Assembly: GCA_030704615.1 (NCBI GenBank)
Contig: CM060734.1
Span: 46,080,042-46,144,041, forward strand
Length of the DNA stretch: 64,000 nucleotides
Direction: 5' to 3'
Source: Takakia lepidozioides
Taxonomy: Eukaryota; Streptophyta; Takakiopsida; Takakiales; Takakiaceae
The notes under the pieces are model-generated. The model was given only the letters and a program-made list of their open reading frames with translations, was not told the DNA's origin and did not search any database. A program made the translations under genes and the position numbers. Below are positions 8,471 through 21,064 of this stretch, piece after piece (the first letter of the stretch is position 1; each line of letters opens with the position of its first letter).

Positions 8471-8919
8471 GGCAGTTTAGCCATTTCTCCAAGGGGTTTA
8501 GCCACGCCAAGCTAGGGTTTGTGTCTCTGGGACTCTAGGCTTCTTTCCACCGAGCTATGGCGGCTGTGAGGAACTCAGCAAGGTATTCTTGTTCTTTCGG
8601 CTCCCACACACCACCATAGTAGCCCTAAGCCATGAGGTGGTTGCCACAAACCAAGCCTTCTTTCTCACTTAGCCTCCCCAAACACGCCACTAAACTCAAT
8701 GGCAAACAACCAAGCCCTGCTGGTTCCCAGCCCTTGTGAGCACTCATTCAAGCACTCTCCTTGGCCATAGCATCTGTCTTAGAGCCTATTCCAGCCCCCT
8801 ACACCTGCTGCTTCAAGAGTTGCGCTCCCTTCAAGCTTGAAGTTGAAACCCCAACTCACATAGGCCCTACAAGTGCTTTTCTTTCACTCCAAGTGGAAAC
8901 CAGCCCTAGACCTTCCGTT

Positions 8920-9320
8920 CTAGCTCTCTAAGGCTTGAAAACAAGAGCCTCAATGGGCTGAAGGCATGCTCCACACATGCCCCACTCTCACCATAAGAGA
9001 ATCAGCTCCTTTGCTTCATTTCTTGCACCCACAAACCTGAAAATACAAGCTTCAGCAGGCTGAAAGCATGCTCTACATGCCCTACAGGGAAACCAGCCCC
9101 TTCCTTCCTTCCTTGCACTCCCACACCTAAAAGTGCAAGCCTTCACCAGGCTGATAGCATGCTCCACACATACATTGCCCTCACATAAGGGAAGTCAGCC
9201 CTTCCCTCTTCCTTGCTTGCCCTCCAAGCTTGAAGATGGAAGCTTCAATGAGCTGAATACATGCTCCACACATGCAACCTCTTCACACAAGAGATATCAG
9301 CCCCCTATCTTGGCTCCTTG
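8920..9320. repeat. Diverged tandem repeat of about 100 bp, four copies
   Basis: The marker GGCTGAAGGCATGCTCC and its variants recurs at about 8957, 9058, 9149 and 9251. Each is followed by ACACATGCC or a variant, then a CACAAGAGAA-like block and CAGCCCCTTCC-like sequence. Spacing is 91-102 bp and the copies are clearly older than the 51-bp minisatellite. They lie in the non-coding region right of the gypsy gag. No coding potential is evident. Confidence 0.75.
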
Positions 9321-10056
9321 GCTCCTTGATGCTCTCTAAGACAAGACTAAGCACTCCACAGCCCTTGCCAAGCTCCTGAAACCCTAAGGCTTACATTTCC
9401 AGCCACAAGACACTTCTCTTGTGGTGCAAGAGCTCTTCTTCCAAGCTCTGAAACCCTAGGTGCACATTCCATGGCCTTGCCGCACCTCTTAGCTCCTGTT
9501 CCAGCCCTGCTCTTGCCATGACAAGAGCCCTCTCAATACTGAAGCTCGAGATTGAAACCCAATCTCACCATACTCCACAAAGTGCACTGATTTGCCCCAA
9601 GCCAAATCAGCCCTTTCGCTTGGTCTTGCAATCCTTCACACAATGACAGCTCGCATTCCCAAGTCCACTTCTCAGCTTTGCCACCAAAGCCACTATAACC
9701 TGCTCTTGACTGGTCCTCTTCCCAATCGTGCTTGCTCATGCATGTACACAATCTGAAACCATCAAGGTGCTCTGGAATTACCTACAGTATGGTGCTTTCA
9801 TCTCTGAAGCTGAAGATCGAATGCCAAGGTTTACCACCTCGTAACCCACATCGCCTCCGCTTCTAACAACCAAGAGCTCCACGGTGCTCCTTGCATAACA
9901 ACTTGGTTTCTCTCATTCTCAAGCAAAAACCACAAGTGCTACAACTAACTCGTATCTAGCACTCATAGATACGAGCTCATCTTTCTCGAGTGATAAAGAA
10001 GAAGAATACAAGCACAAGCTCATGCGAGCTCACAAAGCTGAAGCATAAACTCATGC

Positions 10057-10064
10057 ATATATAA
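10057..10064 (-). promoter_or_regulatory. TATA-like box in putative 5' LTR
   Basis: On the minus strand the sequence reads GGTTATATATGCATG. It lies about 200 bases inside the proposed LTR start at 10258, facing the gag-pol reading direction, as expected for an LTR promoter. There is no experimental or alignment support. Confidence 0.35.
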
Positions 10065-10358
10065 CCTCATCACTCAAATACAAGTCAAGCCAAGTGCACC
10101 CCATGCCATGGGGAATCCACACTACGGCGCCATAGCTAGGCGCGGTGAGGCTCAACTCGAGAAAGATGAGCCTCCCGCGCTTGCCGTGAAGATAACCACT
10201 CCAGGGCCTAAATCTGCCTTGACCCCTGGATTGACACTTGGGCCAATCCCAAATGTCAATATGTAAAAGCTAGCTATTTCCTAGCTAGTTTCACACTAGT
10301 GGTAAAATAACTTGACAACTGCAATACTATTTCTCGTCGTCCCTTTCTAAGATTAGTT

Positions 10359-11291
10359 ATGCAATTATCATCACACAAGAACTGGACGGCTATGGAGGTA
10401 CATGTGTTAGCTGTCGCAAAGCGCCATGAGTGGGAGGCTTGGAAGGCCTCCAATTCGCGTGGCAACATGATGTGCGACAACGTAAAATGGGAGAGGGTAG
10501 TTGAAGTGTTGGAATCGCAGGGTGTGAGCGGGCGGGACGTTGCTGGGTGCACCACCAAGTGGCAGCATTTGTGCAAGCAGTACAAAGACATCTGGGGGCA
10601 CCAACTCAATGCCACCGGCAACCGGGACTATTTCACGATGAGTTCCGATGAGCGCGTGGCGTTGGGACTTCCGAAGTCCTTCGCCAGGGACCTCTTTGAG
10701 GACATGAACTTCCTGGCTGAGCGTGCGTGCAACGCTCCCAAAGTGACATCAGCGAGCTTGAGGGTAACACCAATTGTTGCTCCTTTGCCCCCTGTAGACA
10801 TAGATACATCGTTGCCTCATATGGAAGAGGAAGTACTACCCTATGCTAATAATGAGGCTGCACCTGCTCTACCATCATTGGATGGGATGGCCCATGTGCG
10901 GGTAGAGCATGATGAGGCGCCGATTCTTGCACGGGGTCGGCCTCCAGTGATGGGCCGGGAGAGGTATACCAACACCTCTCCCACACCCTTTACCAATTCG
11001 ACAGGTAAGAAAAAGAAGGGAAGCACAACCAGTGCCGATCTACTCAAGGCCTTCAAGGAAGGGAATGAAGGTTTGTTCAAAAATATGGAGGAGGATAGGA
11101 AGGAGAGAATGGACAGGTTTGCCAAATCTTTTCAACTTCAAGATGACATCTTTAAATTTGAGGTTGAAAAAGCTAGAGCAACCTTAGCTACAGAGCAGGC
11201 AGCTTCAGGTAACCAGCGCACCATGGTGTCGCATTTTGGAAAGCTCGTTGAGCATTTTGGAAAGCTAGTTGAGAAGAAAGATGACGCCTAG
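10359..11291 (+). CDS. Myb/SANT-like DNA-binding protein of a PIF/Harbinger element
   Basis: This is a single open frame of 310 codons. The N-terminal ~90 residues form a trihelix or Myb/SANT-like domain with spaced Trp residues (NWTAMEVHVLAVAKRHEWEAW, VKWERVVEVLES, CTTKWQHLCKQYKDIW). The middle is low complexity, and the C-terminus is a Lys/Glu-rich helix ending in a short internal duplication of HFGKLVE. Harbinger-type transposons carry such a protein beside the DDE transposase, where it binds the element ends and brings in the transposase. The transposase relic 2.3 kb away on the opposite strand supports this role; a host trihelix factor is the alternative. The start at the first Met gives a complete DNA-binding domain. 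The frame is intact although the partner transposase is broken. Confidence 0.72.
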   Translation: MQLSSHKNWTAMEVHVLAVAKRHEWEAWKASNSRGNMMCDNVKWERVVEVLESQGVSGRDVAGCTTKWQHLCKQYKDIWGHQLNATGNRDYFTMSSDERVALGLPKSFARDLFEDMNFLAERACNAPKVTSASLRVTPIVAPLPPVDIDTSLPHMEEEVLPYANNEAAPALPSLDGMAHVRVEHDEAPILARGRPPVMGRERYTNTSPTPFTNSTGKKKKGSTTSADLLKAFKEGNEGLFKNMEEDRKERMDRFAKSFQLQDDIFKFEVEKARATLATEQAASGNQRTMVSHFGKLVEHFGKLVEKKDDA

Positions 11292-11399
11292 GGATATAGG
11301 GGATGACGCCTAGAAAGATACAGAATATGCAATCAAAGAACATAACAAGCTGCATGTGACATATTCAAGTTGCTCTGTTTGTTTAAAGAGACAACTCTG

Positions 11400-11812
11400 A
11401 CATTTTTGACATATGTTTTTGTATCTCATACTTGTATTCATGCAACTGTGCTTTGAAGTACTGGACCTGACTGCTATGTTTCCTCATTAGACCCTTTTGC
11501 AGTGGCTGTGGGTTGTGTATTGTGCCAGACGCTCCACTTAATACATGCCACCAACATGCGCGTGCAAAATGTGGTGGCGGGACTAAAAGTAAGCCCGCTT
11601 CGTGGAGGGTTATTTGGAATGATGTATGGCGTAAGGATAGGGCTGCAAAGATTATTGGATTTCCTTGGAGACTGGTTAATAGAATCCTTCCAGTTACCCA
11701 CCTCTCATCTGACTCCCTTTCTACCTGCCAATTCTGCTCAGTGCTAACTAAGGAAACGCTGGAGCACTTGTTTGTTTCCTGCCCAATCTGCTCTTGCAGG
11801 CGAGGAGCCTGA
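11400..11812 (+). pseudogene. LINE fragment: zf-RVT (reverse-transcriptase zinc-binding) domain
   Basis: The plus frame ending at 11812 contains SWRVIWNDVWRKDRAAKIIG, then FPWRLVNRILPVTHL and a Cys/His cluster CQFCSVLTKETLEHLFVSCP. This is the pattern of the zinc-binding region found at the C-terminus of plant LINE reverse transcriptases. No upstream RT domain or poly(A) tail is seen, so it is a short relic lying inside or next to the Harbinger-like element. It is not related in sequence to LINE-A or LINE-B of the downstream introns. Confidence 0.6.
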
Positions 11813-12831
11813 GGTCAACTGGCGCCACAAGCGCAGCTGTACTAGGAAGGCTAGAGCAAAAACCCACCTCTCTTTTGAGCCTAACTTAGCATGAAAGTGT
11901 AGTGCTCCCTCGTTCGGTTTCTATTAGGATGCTCTCCTGAACGCTGGTTCTACCCAGGCAGTGGCTCTCCTCGCAGCTTCTTTCAGGATCTCCCCCTGAG
12001 CTCTGGTTCGGAGCAGTGCCTCTTCTGGTGGTCTCTATGGCTTCCCCCGCATGGTTATTTTTTCTTTGCTTGTCCTCTTTTCAAACTATCAGTAAAGTTC
12101 TGAGGGCCTGTCCACTATTTCTTTTTAAAAGGACCCATATGATAAGTAGGTTCTCTCCCTTTCGCTGGCTTGGACCAGAAGTCACTAGGGAACTTTACAT
12201 TCGGGTTCCACCTGAGATGCCATGCCACAGGGAGCTTATCAAGTGACAATTCCGTGACACAAGCTAAGCTTGAAGTGTCCCATCAAAGTTCAAACTGTCA
12301 GAGGGGTCTGGGTGAAGAATCAAGTTATATCTACCACCATCACTGTAGTGCGTGGCATAACCTTGCCCAATTGTACAGCATCACTTCACTGCACAATTCA
12401 TGATGTTGCTTGGAATATAAATTGTACAGAGCACAACATTTACTACTTCTCAAGACAGGAGTTGTTCATGCCTGTAGACAGCTCTCTAAGGATGGACAAT
12501 CCACCCTTCACAGAAATTCCACACCTGGAGGCAAACTCTAGCAAGTTGTACAAGGAGACAATCAAAACTCCATCCAACAGCTCCACTCAACGAATCCCTA
12601 CATCACCTTTACTAGCAATAAATCCTCACATTGATGAAGAGGTTGGTCCTTCAGTCTAGGCAGACCTGGAGGAAAAGAAATTATTCAATTACATCAAAGA
12701 AATGTCATCCTTAAATGACACCCTGACAAAAGGGTCTCATTCAGTAGCAAGCTCTCAATCAAAATTACCATAAGTGCGCGCAGAGCAACCTAGGCACAAA
12801 ACTAGACCCAAGTCTACAAAACTGGCTGATC
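11813..12831. other. Unassigned sequence between LINE relic and hydrolase fragment
   Basis: The longest frame (12270-12659, plus, 129 codons) has no recognised motif and its composition does not suggest a conserved domain. A GGGCCTGTCCACTATTTC sequence at about 12107 resembles the GGGCC-type ends of Harbinger elements, but no inverted partner was found. I see no convincing gene. Confidence 0.35.
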
Positions 12832-13548
12832 TCAGTAACGGTAGTGGAAAGGTTTGTAGGGGCCCTCAACGGGCACACTGATGTAGGAGGCCTGATCAGG
12901 TGTCAACTTGGTGAGCTTGGCACCCAGTTTGTCCAGATGCAGGGCTGCCACCTTCTCGTCCAAATGCTTGGGCAGAACATACACTTTCTTCTCATACTTT
13001 CCAGTCTTACGCTCCTTCCACAACTCCAGCTGTGCAATCACCTGTGCCCAATCATTTAAACCCCATCCAAAGAAACTATGTTAGGCAACATAAAGAATAG
13101 CAACGGTTTGGTAGAGGCCACATAGGTAGGGCAGTCGATACACTAATTGAAACACTTTTGCATGTAAATGTCAGAAAATGGATCGCACCTGGTTAGTGAA
13201 CGAGCAGGACATGACAAAGCTGGGGTGGCCAGTTGCACAACCAAGGTTCATGAGGCGACCCTCTGCCAAAATGATGACACCATGGCCATCAGGGAACACC
13301 CAGCGATCAGTCTGGGGTTTGATTGTGATGCGCTTGATGCCAGGAAATGTCTCCAAGCCCAACATATCAATTTCATTGTCGAAGTGACCAATGTTGCACA
13401 CAATGGCATTATTCTTCATCTTTTTCATGTCACCCACCATGATGATGTCCTTGTTACCAGTAGTGTGACAAATATATCGGCCTCCCCAACCACATCGACC
13501 AGTGTCAATACTTGATAGCCTTCCATCAAAGCTTCACAAAAAGTAAGC
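12832..13548 (-). pseudogene. S-adenosyl-L-homocysteine hydrolase gene fragment (last exons)
   Basis: Two exons of adenosylhomocysteinase (EC 3.13.2.1 family) are recognisable. The final exon (12832-13041, 70 codons including stop) ends in [13 protein letters not shown], the conserved tetramer-closing C-terminus with the KPxxYRY end. The preceding exon (13189 to about 13548) has the NAD-site region ([42 protein letters not shown]). The intron between them keeps CAG|GTGCGA and CACAG|GTG borders, so this is a genomic copy and not a retrocopy. One base is missing near 13465, which shifts the frame, and all upstream exons including the substrate-binding domain are absent. The fragment starts about 18 bases after the transposase stop, so it lies between the two Harbinger-type ORFs. 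It may be a captured host fragment. A functional enzyme is not encoded. Confidence 0.88.
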
Positions 13549-13565
13549 CTGCATAGAGCACACAA

Positions 13566-14868
13566 TCATGTGTTGATGATGTGGTTGCACAATATCGCCC
13601 TCAAATCAGCACCAACTGTATGGCCCCTATTGACAACTGGTTCTTGACTGTGGGCAACTCGATCACGCTCCATGATGGCTGCCATGGCATCCATCTCATT
13701 GTAGATGCCCTCAAAGTCAACTTCCTTGAAATCAACCAAAAGATTATATAGGATGCAGCATGAGTTCGCTCCTCCAACCCACCTCTTTGAAGGTGCCTTT
13801 CATTCAACCAAAGGCAATCTCCGAGAAAATTCTTGCCTTTAACAATTGGTGATTGAAGACGGTTTTGGCTCTGGAGAGGACTGGAGCATTGGGAGCTCTT
13901 TTGTAACTAGGGATGAGCCAGGGGAGGGCAGGGTAGACTGCATCACCAATAAGGAGTGGTGGGATCTCGTGTCCATTGTCAAGAATGACATTCTCACCAC
14001 GCAAAAGAGTGCCCTGTGATGCAGGATAGAAAAGGGGGGAGTTCCGTAACACCCTAGAGTCGTTCATACTGCCGGGCTCTCCAACATAGATATCCACAAA
14101 CTTTGCATCTGGATCCACGACCCCTTGTAGAACCATTGAATAGTAACCATTTCTGTTCCTGTAATCAAATTTGATGTCATTGTTGGGGGCCTTGATTCTG
14201 ATCTGTGTACAATCAATTGCACCGACAACATTCGGAATCCCTGATCTCTTCTCGTTTTCAAGCATCGATTTCTTGAGAGTCTCACCTCCTTGCCACTGTA
14301 GGTGGTGACCCAGGACAGAGATAATGGCAGGGACCACTTGTCGCAAAAGCTCATACAGAGTTGAACGACCAATTCCAAAAGCCTCGGTAATTTCTATTGT
14401 TGTGGCTGCCCACAGTAGTTTATAAAGCACTGCCCCTACTCTCATCGGTACAGGTAAGCTCCTCCGGTACCTAGTATCATGCATCTGTATAACCGGTGCA
14501 AGGGCATTGCACAACCAATCGAATGTGCCTGCACTCATCTTCATAATCTGCAGCCATCTCTCGTCATCATATTGCAAAAGAAAGTCCTCAAACCAAGCTC
14601 TCGATCTGTGCTTGATCCACATCCCTAAAGACATACCACCTCTCGGCTTGTAGTTCCTAATGGTCCAGAACTGGCGCTGCAAAAAACTCCTACATGCAAG
14701 GAGTAACATATCTGGATCATCCTCCTTGGCTAGGTCAATATCATGACGAAGCAGAGTCGGTCATGCCTCTTGTGGGCGTCTCATCCCAAACAACTCTGGA
14801 GCCTGATCGAGCATGAACTGTATAAAGACAAGAATCTCTCCCATGGCAATAGCCAATTCGTTTGTCAT
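13566..14868 (-). pseudogene. PIF/Harbinger DDE transposase pseudogene
   Basis: Reading starts at about 14868 (MTNELAIAMGEILVF) and ends near 13566. The Harbinger/HARBI1 nuclease signatures are present: VVGAIDCTQIRI (first Asp), GEPGSMNDSRVL (second Asp) and SEIAFG (Glu). Before them comes a helix-turn-helix-like part (AFGIGRSTLYELLRQVV), and CCILYNLLVDF marks the usual C-terminal helix. Two in-frame TGA codons, at 14761-14763 and 13804-13806, sit where CGA (Arg) would be expected. A frameshift follows the second, within the C-terminal RLKGxF region. The catalytic triad is retained but the protein cannot be made. The intact Myb-like ORF on the other strand is its likely partner. Confidence 0.88.
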
Positions 14869-15049
14869 ATTGAAGTCTGAACTCATGAACCAGCAACACC
14901 TCTACTAGGGCAGTATTTAGATTGGCATCTTCTATGACTCCAACTTTGACAATGAACCCTGTAGATATGAGCATTCCAATGCTTGAGAACACATCTCAAG
15001 ATGGATATCATACATCACTAACTTAGCTTGATCCACAGTATGGAGCATG

Positions 15050-15440
15050 AAAATGTAAATGAAAATGTAGTCTCATGGAGTATCATTATTGCAGGCTATG
15101 CTCAGCATAGGTGTGGTAGGGAGGACCTCCAACTATTTGAACAAATGCAATGGATAAAACATAGAGTTTGGACAGATCAGAGTTGTCTGTAAAACAGTCT
15201 CTTCTGCAAAGGGCTTGTGTGCAGCAGCTGGTGGGCCCAGAAGGAGCTTGTGCAATATCATTGTGTTCCCTCCACTGGACACATAAGCATCATCAGACAT
15301 TGAAAGACATTTCAAAAGGGATCGACCAGCCAAGCATGCCTGTCAAAACAGGGAGAAACCTGCATGGAGCAATTCCAGAAAAAATTCTCACCTTTGCAAC
15401 TCAGGAAGGCCTTTTGCTGTCTTCTAGCATCAAATCGTTG
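15050..15440 (+). pseudogene. Relic of a PLS-class pentatricopeptide-repeat gene
   Basis: The plus strand at about 15065-15155 reads NVVSWSIIIAGYAQHRCGRE followed by DLQLFEQMQ, the canonical form of a plant PLS-type PPR repeat (NVVSWNxxIxGYxQxGxxxxALxLFxxM). Downstream the similarity fades into stops and frame changes. Intact PLS genes encode organelle RNA-editing or processing factors with ten or more repeats; here only one to two are visible. It is a gene fragment carried in repeat DNA. Its value is mainly as evidence that the genome belongs to a plant lineage with this family. Confidence 0.5.
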
Positions 15441-15559
15441 TGAACTCTACAGGCACCAAGCACCACAGCTCCCTCTTCCCTGCAGCCTTTCGCACTTGGT
15501 GATTGCTTGTCACTGACAAAAAGATAGCACAAGTCTCTCAAACTGACCTTCCATTGGAA

Positions 15560-15810
15560 CAGCAGTCTGAACGCGGCAGGGCCTGGGTCGTCAAGCCACT
15601 CCCACGGGCTCCGTCCACCATAGCCGCGGGAAGACGGGCGGGCAGCCCGATTTTTTTTTTTTTTGCGCTCCTGCTAACAAACTGCCGCGCGACGGTTTGT
15701 TAGTAGCCAGGTGCGGCCGCCGTTGAGGTTCCTGCCAGACCTGCTAGCTAGCCGGCGCGCTAGCTGCGGCTAGTGGCTTGCTAGCTAACCGGCAGGTGCG
15801 GCCGGGGCCT
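15560..15810. repeat. GC-rich palindromic segment, possible transposon terminus
   Basis: A near-perfect inverted repeat CTAACAAACTGCCGCGCGACGGTTTGTTAG lies at about 15673-15702 (two short arms around a GCGCG centre; a few mismatches). The block CAGGTGCGGCCG occurs at about 15708 and again at about 15794, and several CTAGCTAG palindromes lie between. The segment ends GGGGCCTAA, and a TAA flank is compatible with a Harbinger 3-bp target site. A T run is at 15651-15664. No matching terminus was found on the left. Confidence 0.4.
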
Positions 15811-17960
15811 AAGGATCCTAGTATTTAGTAAGTTAGTAGTCTAATTTATAATTGATATAGATTACATAATTACATGTATATGCTATCTAAAACAATTGGT
15901 ACATCATTATTTTTGGGTCTTTCAATATTTAAAATTTGTGCTTTTTGTTTGGAGTTTACGTTTAATTTCACATCAATTTGAATCACTATGGAGATAGTTT
16001 TTCTTGTATCGAATCATTATCTAGCAATTAGGTCATGCATTGTTCCCACCTTTTAACCCTCAAGTGTCAAAACTCATTTTCACCCTCTCGTGGAAAACAT
16101 GACCGTGGCCCACAAAAAACAAATTATCTATAGAATCTCTGTGTCCTTGTAAAACTGACCGTTGGAATTACTTCTCACCTACCCCACCTCCTACCACAAA
16201 AAGTTTCACCAAAATCCAACTGCCAGATCAGAAGATTATGAAGTGTAGAGTGGGGACAAAAAAAATCTCCACTAAGAACTAGGTGCCAAAAAAAGCAGTT
16301 TTTTGCTCGTATTTGGGAATTTTTAATTTTTTCTATTTGAGAGTCTCAAGAATGTTGTTCCATACCTGATAACACACATTCTCAGAAAATTTAAGTTTTT
16401 TCTGAAATGTTCTCAAGTGGGCTCCTTTGTAGTGACAAATTGGGGGGTCAAAATATGCCATTTTCTTTGGGCAGGCCAAAATATCTCTTCCTAAAATTAT
16501 ACAAACAAATTCAATCCCTAATCCCCCCGGTTGAAATGTCATGGGCTTCCACATGAAGTCCCCGAAAAACTTTGAGGCCAATCAGCCAATGCACCGCATC
16601 CTTAGGTTCCTTGCTCAATACTTCAAATGGCACACCTTTGGTATAGCCTAGGATATTTGGCAGGCCTAGGATATTTGGAGCCGTAGCCCAGAAGGTCGCG
16701 GGGTTTGGGAGCTCCTCTGGCTACCCGGCCCTGCTTTCATGGGGGGCCACTTCACCCTCAACCCTCTCAAACCCCCGCCCTAGGTTTGGCCCACCCCTCC
16801 TGGTGTTTTTCTTGAGCCCCGAGCTCTGCCGCCATCGCGGCTGCAATCCCTCCAACCCGCCCTGCATGGCGTTAGCCGGAGCTGCCATTCCCGTGGATTC
16901 AGGCTAGGGCCCAGGCCTGGGAATGCCCAGACCTGCGCCGGGCGCCATGCCCATGCCGGGCAATCATGGGGTTTGGGGGAGCGTGCCGCCCTAACCTTTA
17001 TGGGGAATCTTTCAGTCACCCTAACCTGACCGCAGTTGCCATGTCAGCAACTTGGGCAGGTTAGGGGGGCCAAATTGGCCTCAAAAGCTGAGTGTGGCCC
17101 CTTCCTCCCTCTAGTTTCGTCTGCAAGGTTTGCGGTTAACAGGTTGTGCTGAACTCCATTGAAGTTTCAGTTACTTTGAGGGTGAAGGAGCATGAGCGGC
17201 ATGAGCATGAGCGGAAAAAAAAAAGCATGAGCAGACCATTGTGAGTCCACGGGCCAAAATAAAGGCCAATCAGCCTTAACCACAAGAAGTTATGGCTGGT
17301 TAAAGAAACCTAATCAACCCAAAACGGGTCGGTTTGACACTTAAGGATTAAAACACCTTCAACAAAACATTGGTGAAACTGAAATAATTATGCCACATAG
17401 CTTCCTCCTTTGTGTATACTTCCTCAATTCAACATGTTACTATTTCAACTTCCATTTTCTGTTAAAATCCCAATACTTCCAAATAATGATACTTTTGATT
17501 GATGCAACACATGGAGCTAAATTTATGTTGAAATTTGCAATACTGCATTTAGAAAATCCACCTTTACAGTAGAAAGATTTTCCACCTCGGCCTTCTTTTG
17601 TTTGATGTGATTGACCTCACACTCTCTTGGCAGTCAGAGTCGTTCAAACTGACAGGGTTCTCAGCTAACGACCCTCCATCATTGTAGAACCGCGCTTTGT
17701 AACTAGGATTGATCTGTGAATTTAAGCAGTACATCATGGACTTGGGTAACCCATAGTACTAGCTACAAGTTAGACAACTGTAACAGGTGTTCTGAGAGCA
17801 CCGTATGCGCCACACTGATTGGAAAATGCATCATACTGGCAGTTTTTCCTCTTTGACTGCATACATTGTTTGAGGTCTGATGCAGTTTTTGAGCTAGCAG
17901 ACACTGACTGCCCACTTTCTGAAGTCTAAATTTCACTCCGTTAGTCGAGAATTTAAGCAT
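15811..17960. other. Intergenic sequence without a recognisable gene
   Basis: The left part (15811-16600) is AT-rich. A GC-richer patch at about 16650-17060 has short spurious ORFs only. The right part (17060-17960) is AT-rich and leads into the tubulin promoter. No RNA gene, TE domain or conserved motif was recognised. No clear TATA box is seen upstream of the tubulin gene. Confidence 0.5.
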
Positions 17961-18176
17961 CTCTCTTTCGTTGGCTGTCAATCAAGACCCTGCTCTGCTG
18001 ATCTGCTGTACTAGTAACGTCCTGAGTACACTCCTCCCAAGGGGTCCACAGTTTCAGGATTTTAAGCTAGGTGCTCCGATTGCTCCAAGTTTCACATCGC
18101 TCTTCCTTCATTCTTATCCACCTCGCACATCAAGCTTGTCGTGTGACTGCCGAAAAGCAGATCATCAAGCAGCGCA

Positions 18177-20465
<2,289 letters not shown>

Positions 20466-20589
20466 TTTAGCAGCCTTATTATACCGATCAGAAGTTTCGT
20501 TAAAATGTAACTTAGTGTAAACTGCATGTACGTGAAGCTCAATTGATTGTAAATGTTTTCGAATCACGTTTGTAGAGCTCTACTAATTA

Positions 20590-21020
20590 CTTCGCTCTTC
20601 TTTGGTCTATGTACAAGATCTTTGAAAGGCATATATAATAGGTAACTGTATACATAAGTCAGTGTGTCCGTTTAGAGCGCCAACCTTGCCGCCTCCTTTG
20701 GTTTGCACAATCATTCTCGGGAATGGAAATAGAAAACTAACAAAATGCGGAAGGTAGGCAAACACCTGCAGGAACAGAGCTGGAACAGAAAACTGGCTTT
20801 AACCTGTTATTTGGACGTAGCCTATCCTTACCTCCACAGCACTGTGCGTTTGTGATATGGGGCTTAGAAACCCAGATGAGTTGCTAAAGTAATTGAAGTT
20901 CGTGATCAAGGCCGCAACATGACTGGCCGTCCACACTAACAATTATTGATTCCTACTCTACCGCCTGTTTTTGTGAGTCCATAACTCTTCTATTTTACTG
21001 AAGTGCTTGCGGCACCATTG
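20590..21020. repeat. Left copy of a ~470-bp tandem duplication (relic 3' end of the Root_cap gene)
   Basis: This segment matches 21065-21520 at an offset of about 472 bp. Shared blocks are AGAGCGCCAACnTTGCCGC, CTTTAACCTGTTATTTGGAC, GAAACCCAGATGAGTTG and CTGTTTTTGTGAGTCCA. The right copy includes the terminal codons and 3' flank of the minus-strand Root_cap gene; the left copy is diverged by substitutions and small indels and no longer codes. It fills the space between the convergent tubulin and Root_cap genes. Confidence 0.8.
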
Positions 21021-21064
21021 TTCTTCACCAACACTTCGAGTTTCTGCCAACTTGATAGTCATAT

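Larger units (their letters stand above)
8471..10258 (-). other. Putative 5' LTR and leader of the Ty3/gypsy element
   Basis: This stretch has no gene. On the minus strand it begins, at about 10258, with TGACATTTGGG, a plausible LTR start (TG), and has a TATA-like element about 200 bases further in. It contains the ~100-bp tandem repeat at 8920-9320. The other LTR boundary, the primer-binding site and the target-site duplication could not be identified, and the second LTR lies outside the window. The assignment is inference from position and from the TG/TATA layout. Confidence 0.4.

Noticed and set aside
6621-8538. Long plus-strand ORFs of 266-586 codons in all three frames
   Set aside because: They follow from the 51-bp period of a minisatellite that lacks stops; the products are pure Ser/Gln/Pro/Thr/Ala repeats with no conserved domain.
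8560-8630. GGCTCCCACACACCA as a retroviral primer-binding site
   Set aside because: It begins with the complement of CCA on the minus strand, but I could not match the rest to a tRNA 3' end and the LTR end is unknown.
12270-12659. 129-codon plus-strand ORF as a gene
   Set aside because: No recognised family, no neighbours supporting it, and it lies in transposon-derived DNA.
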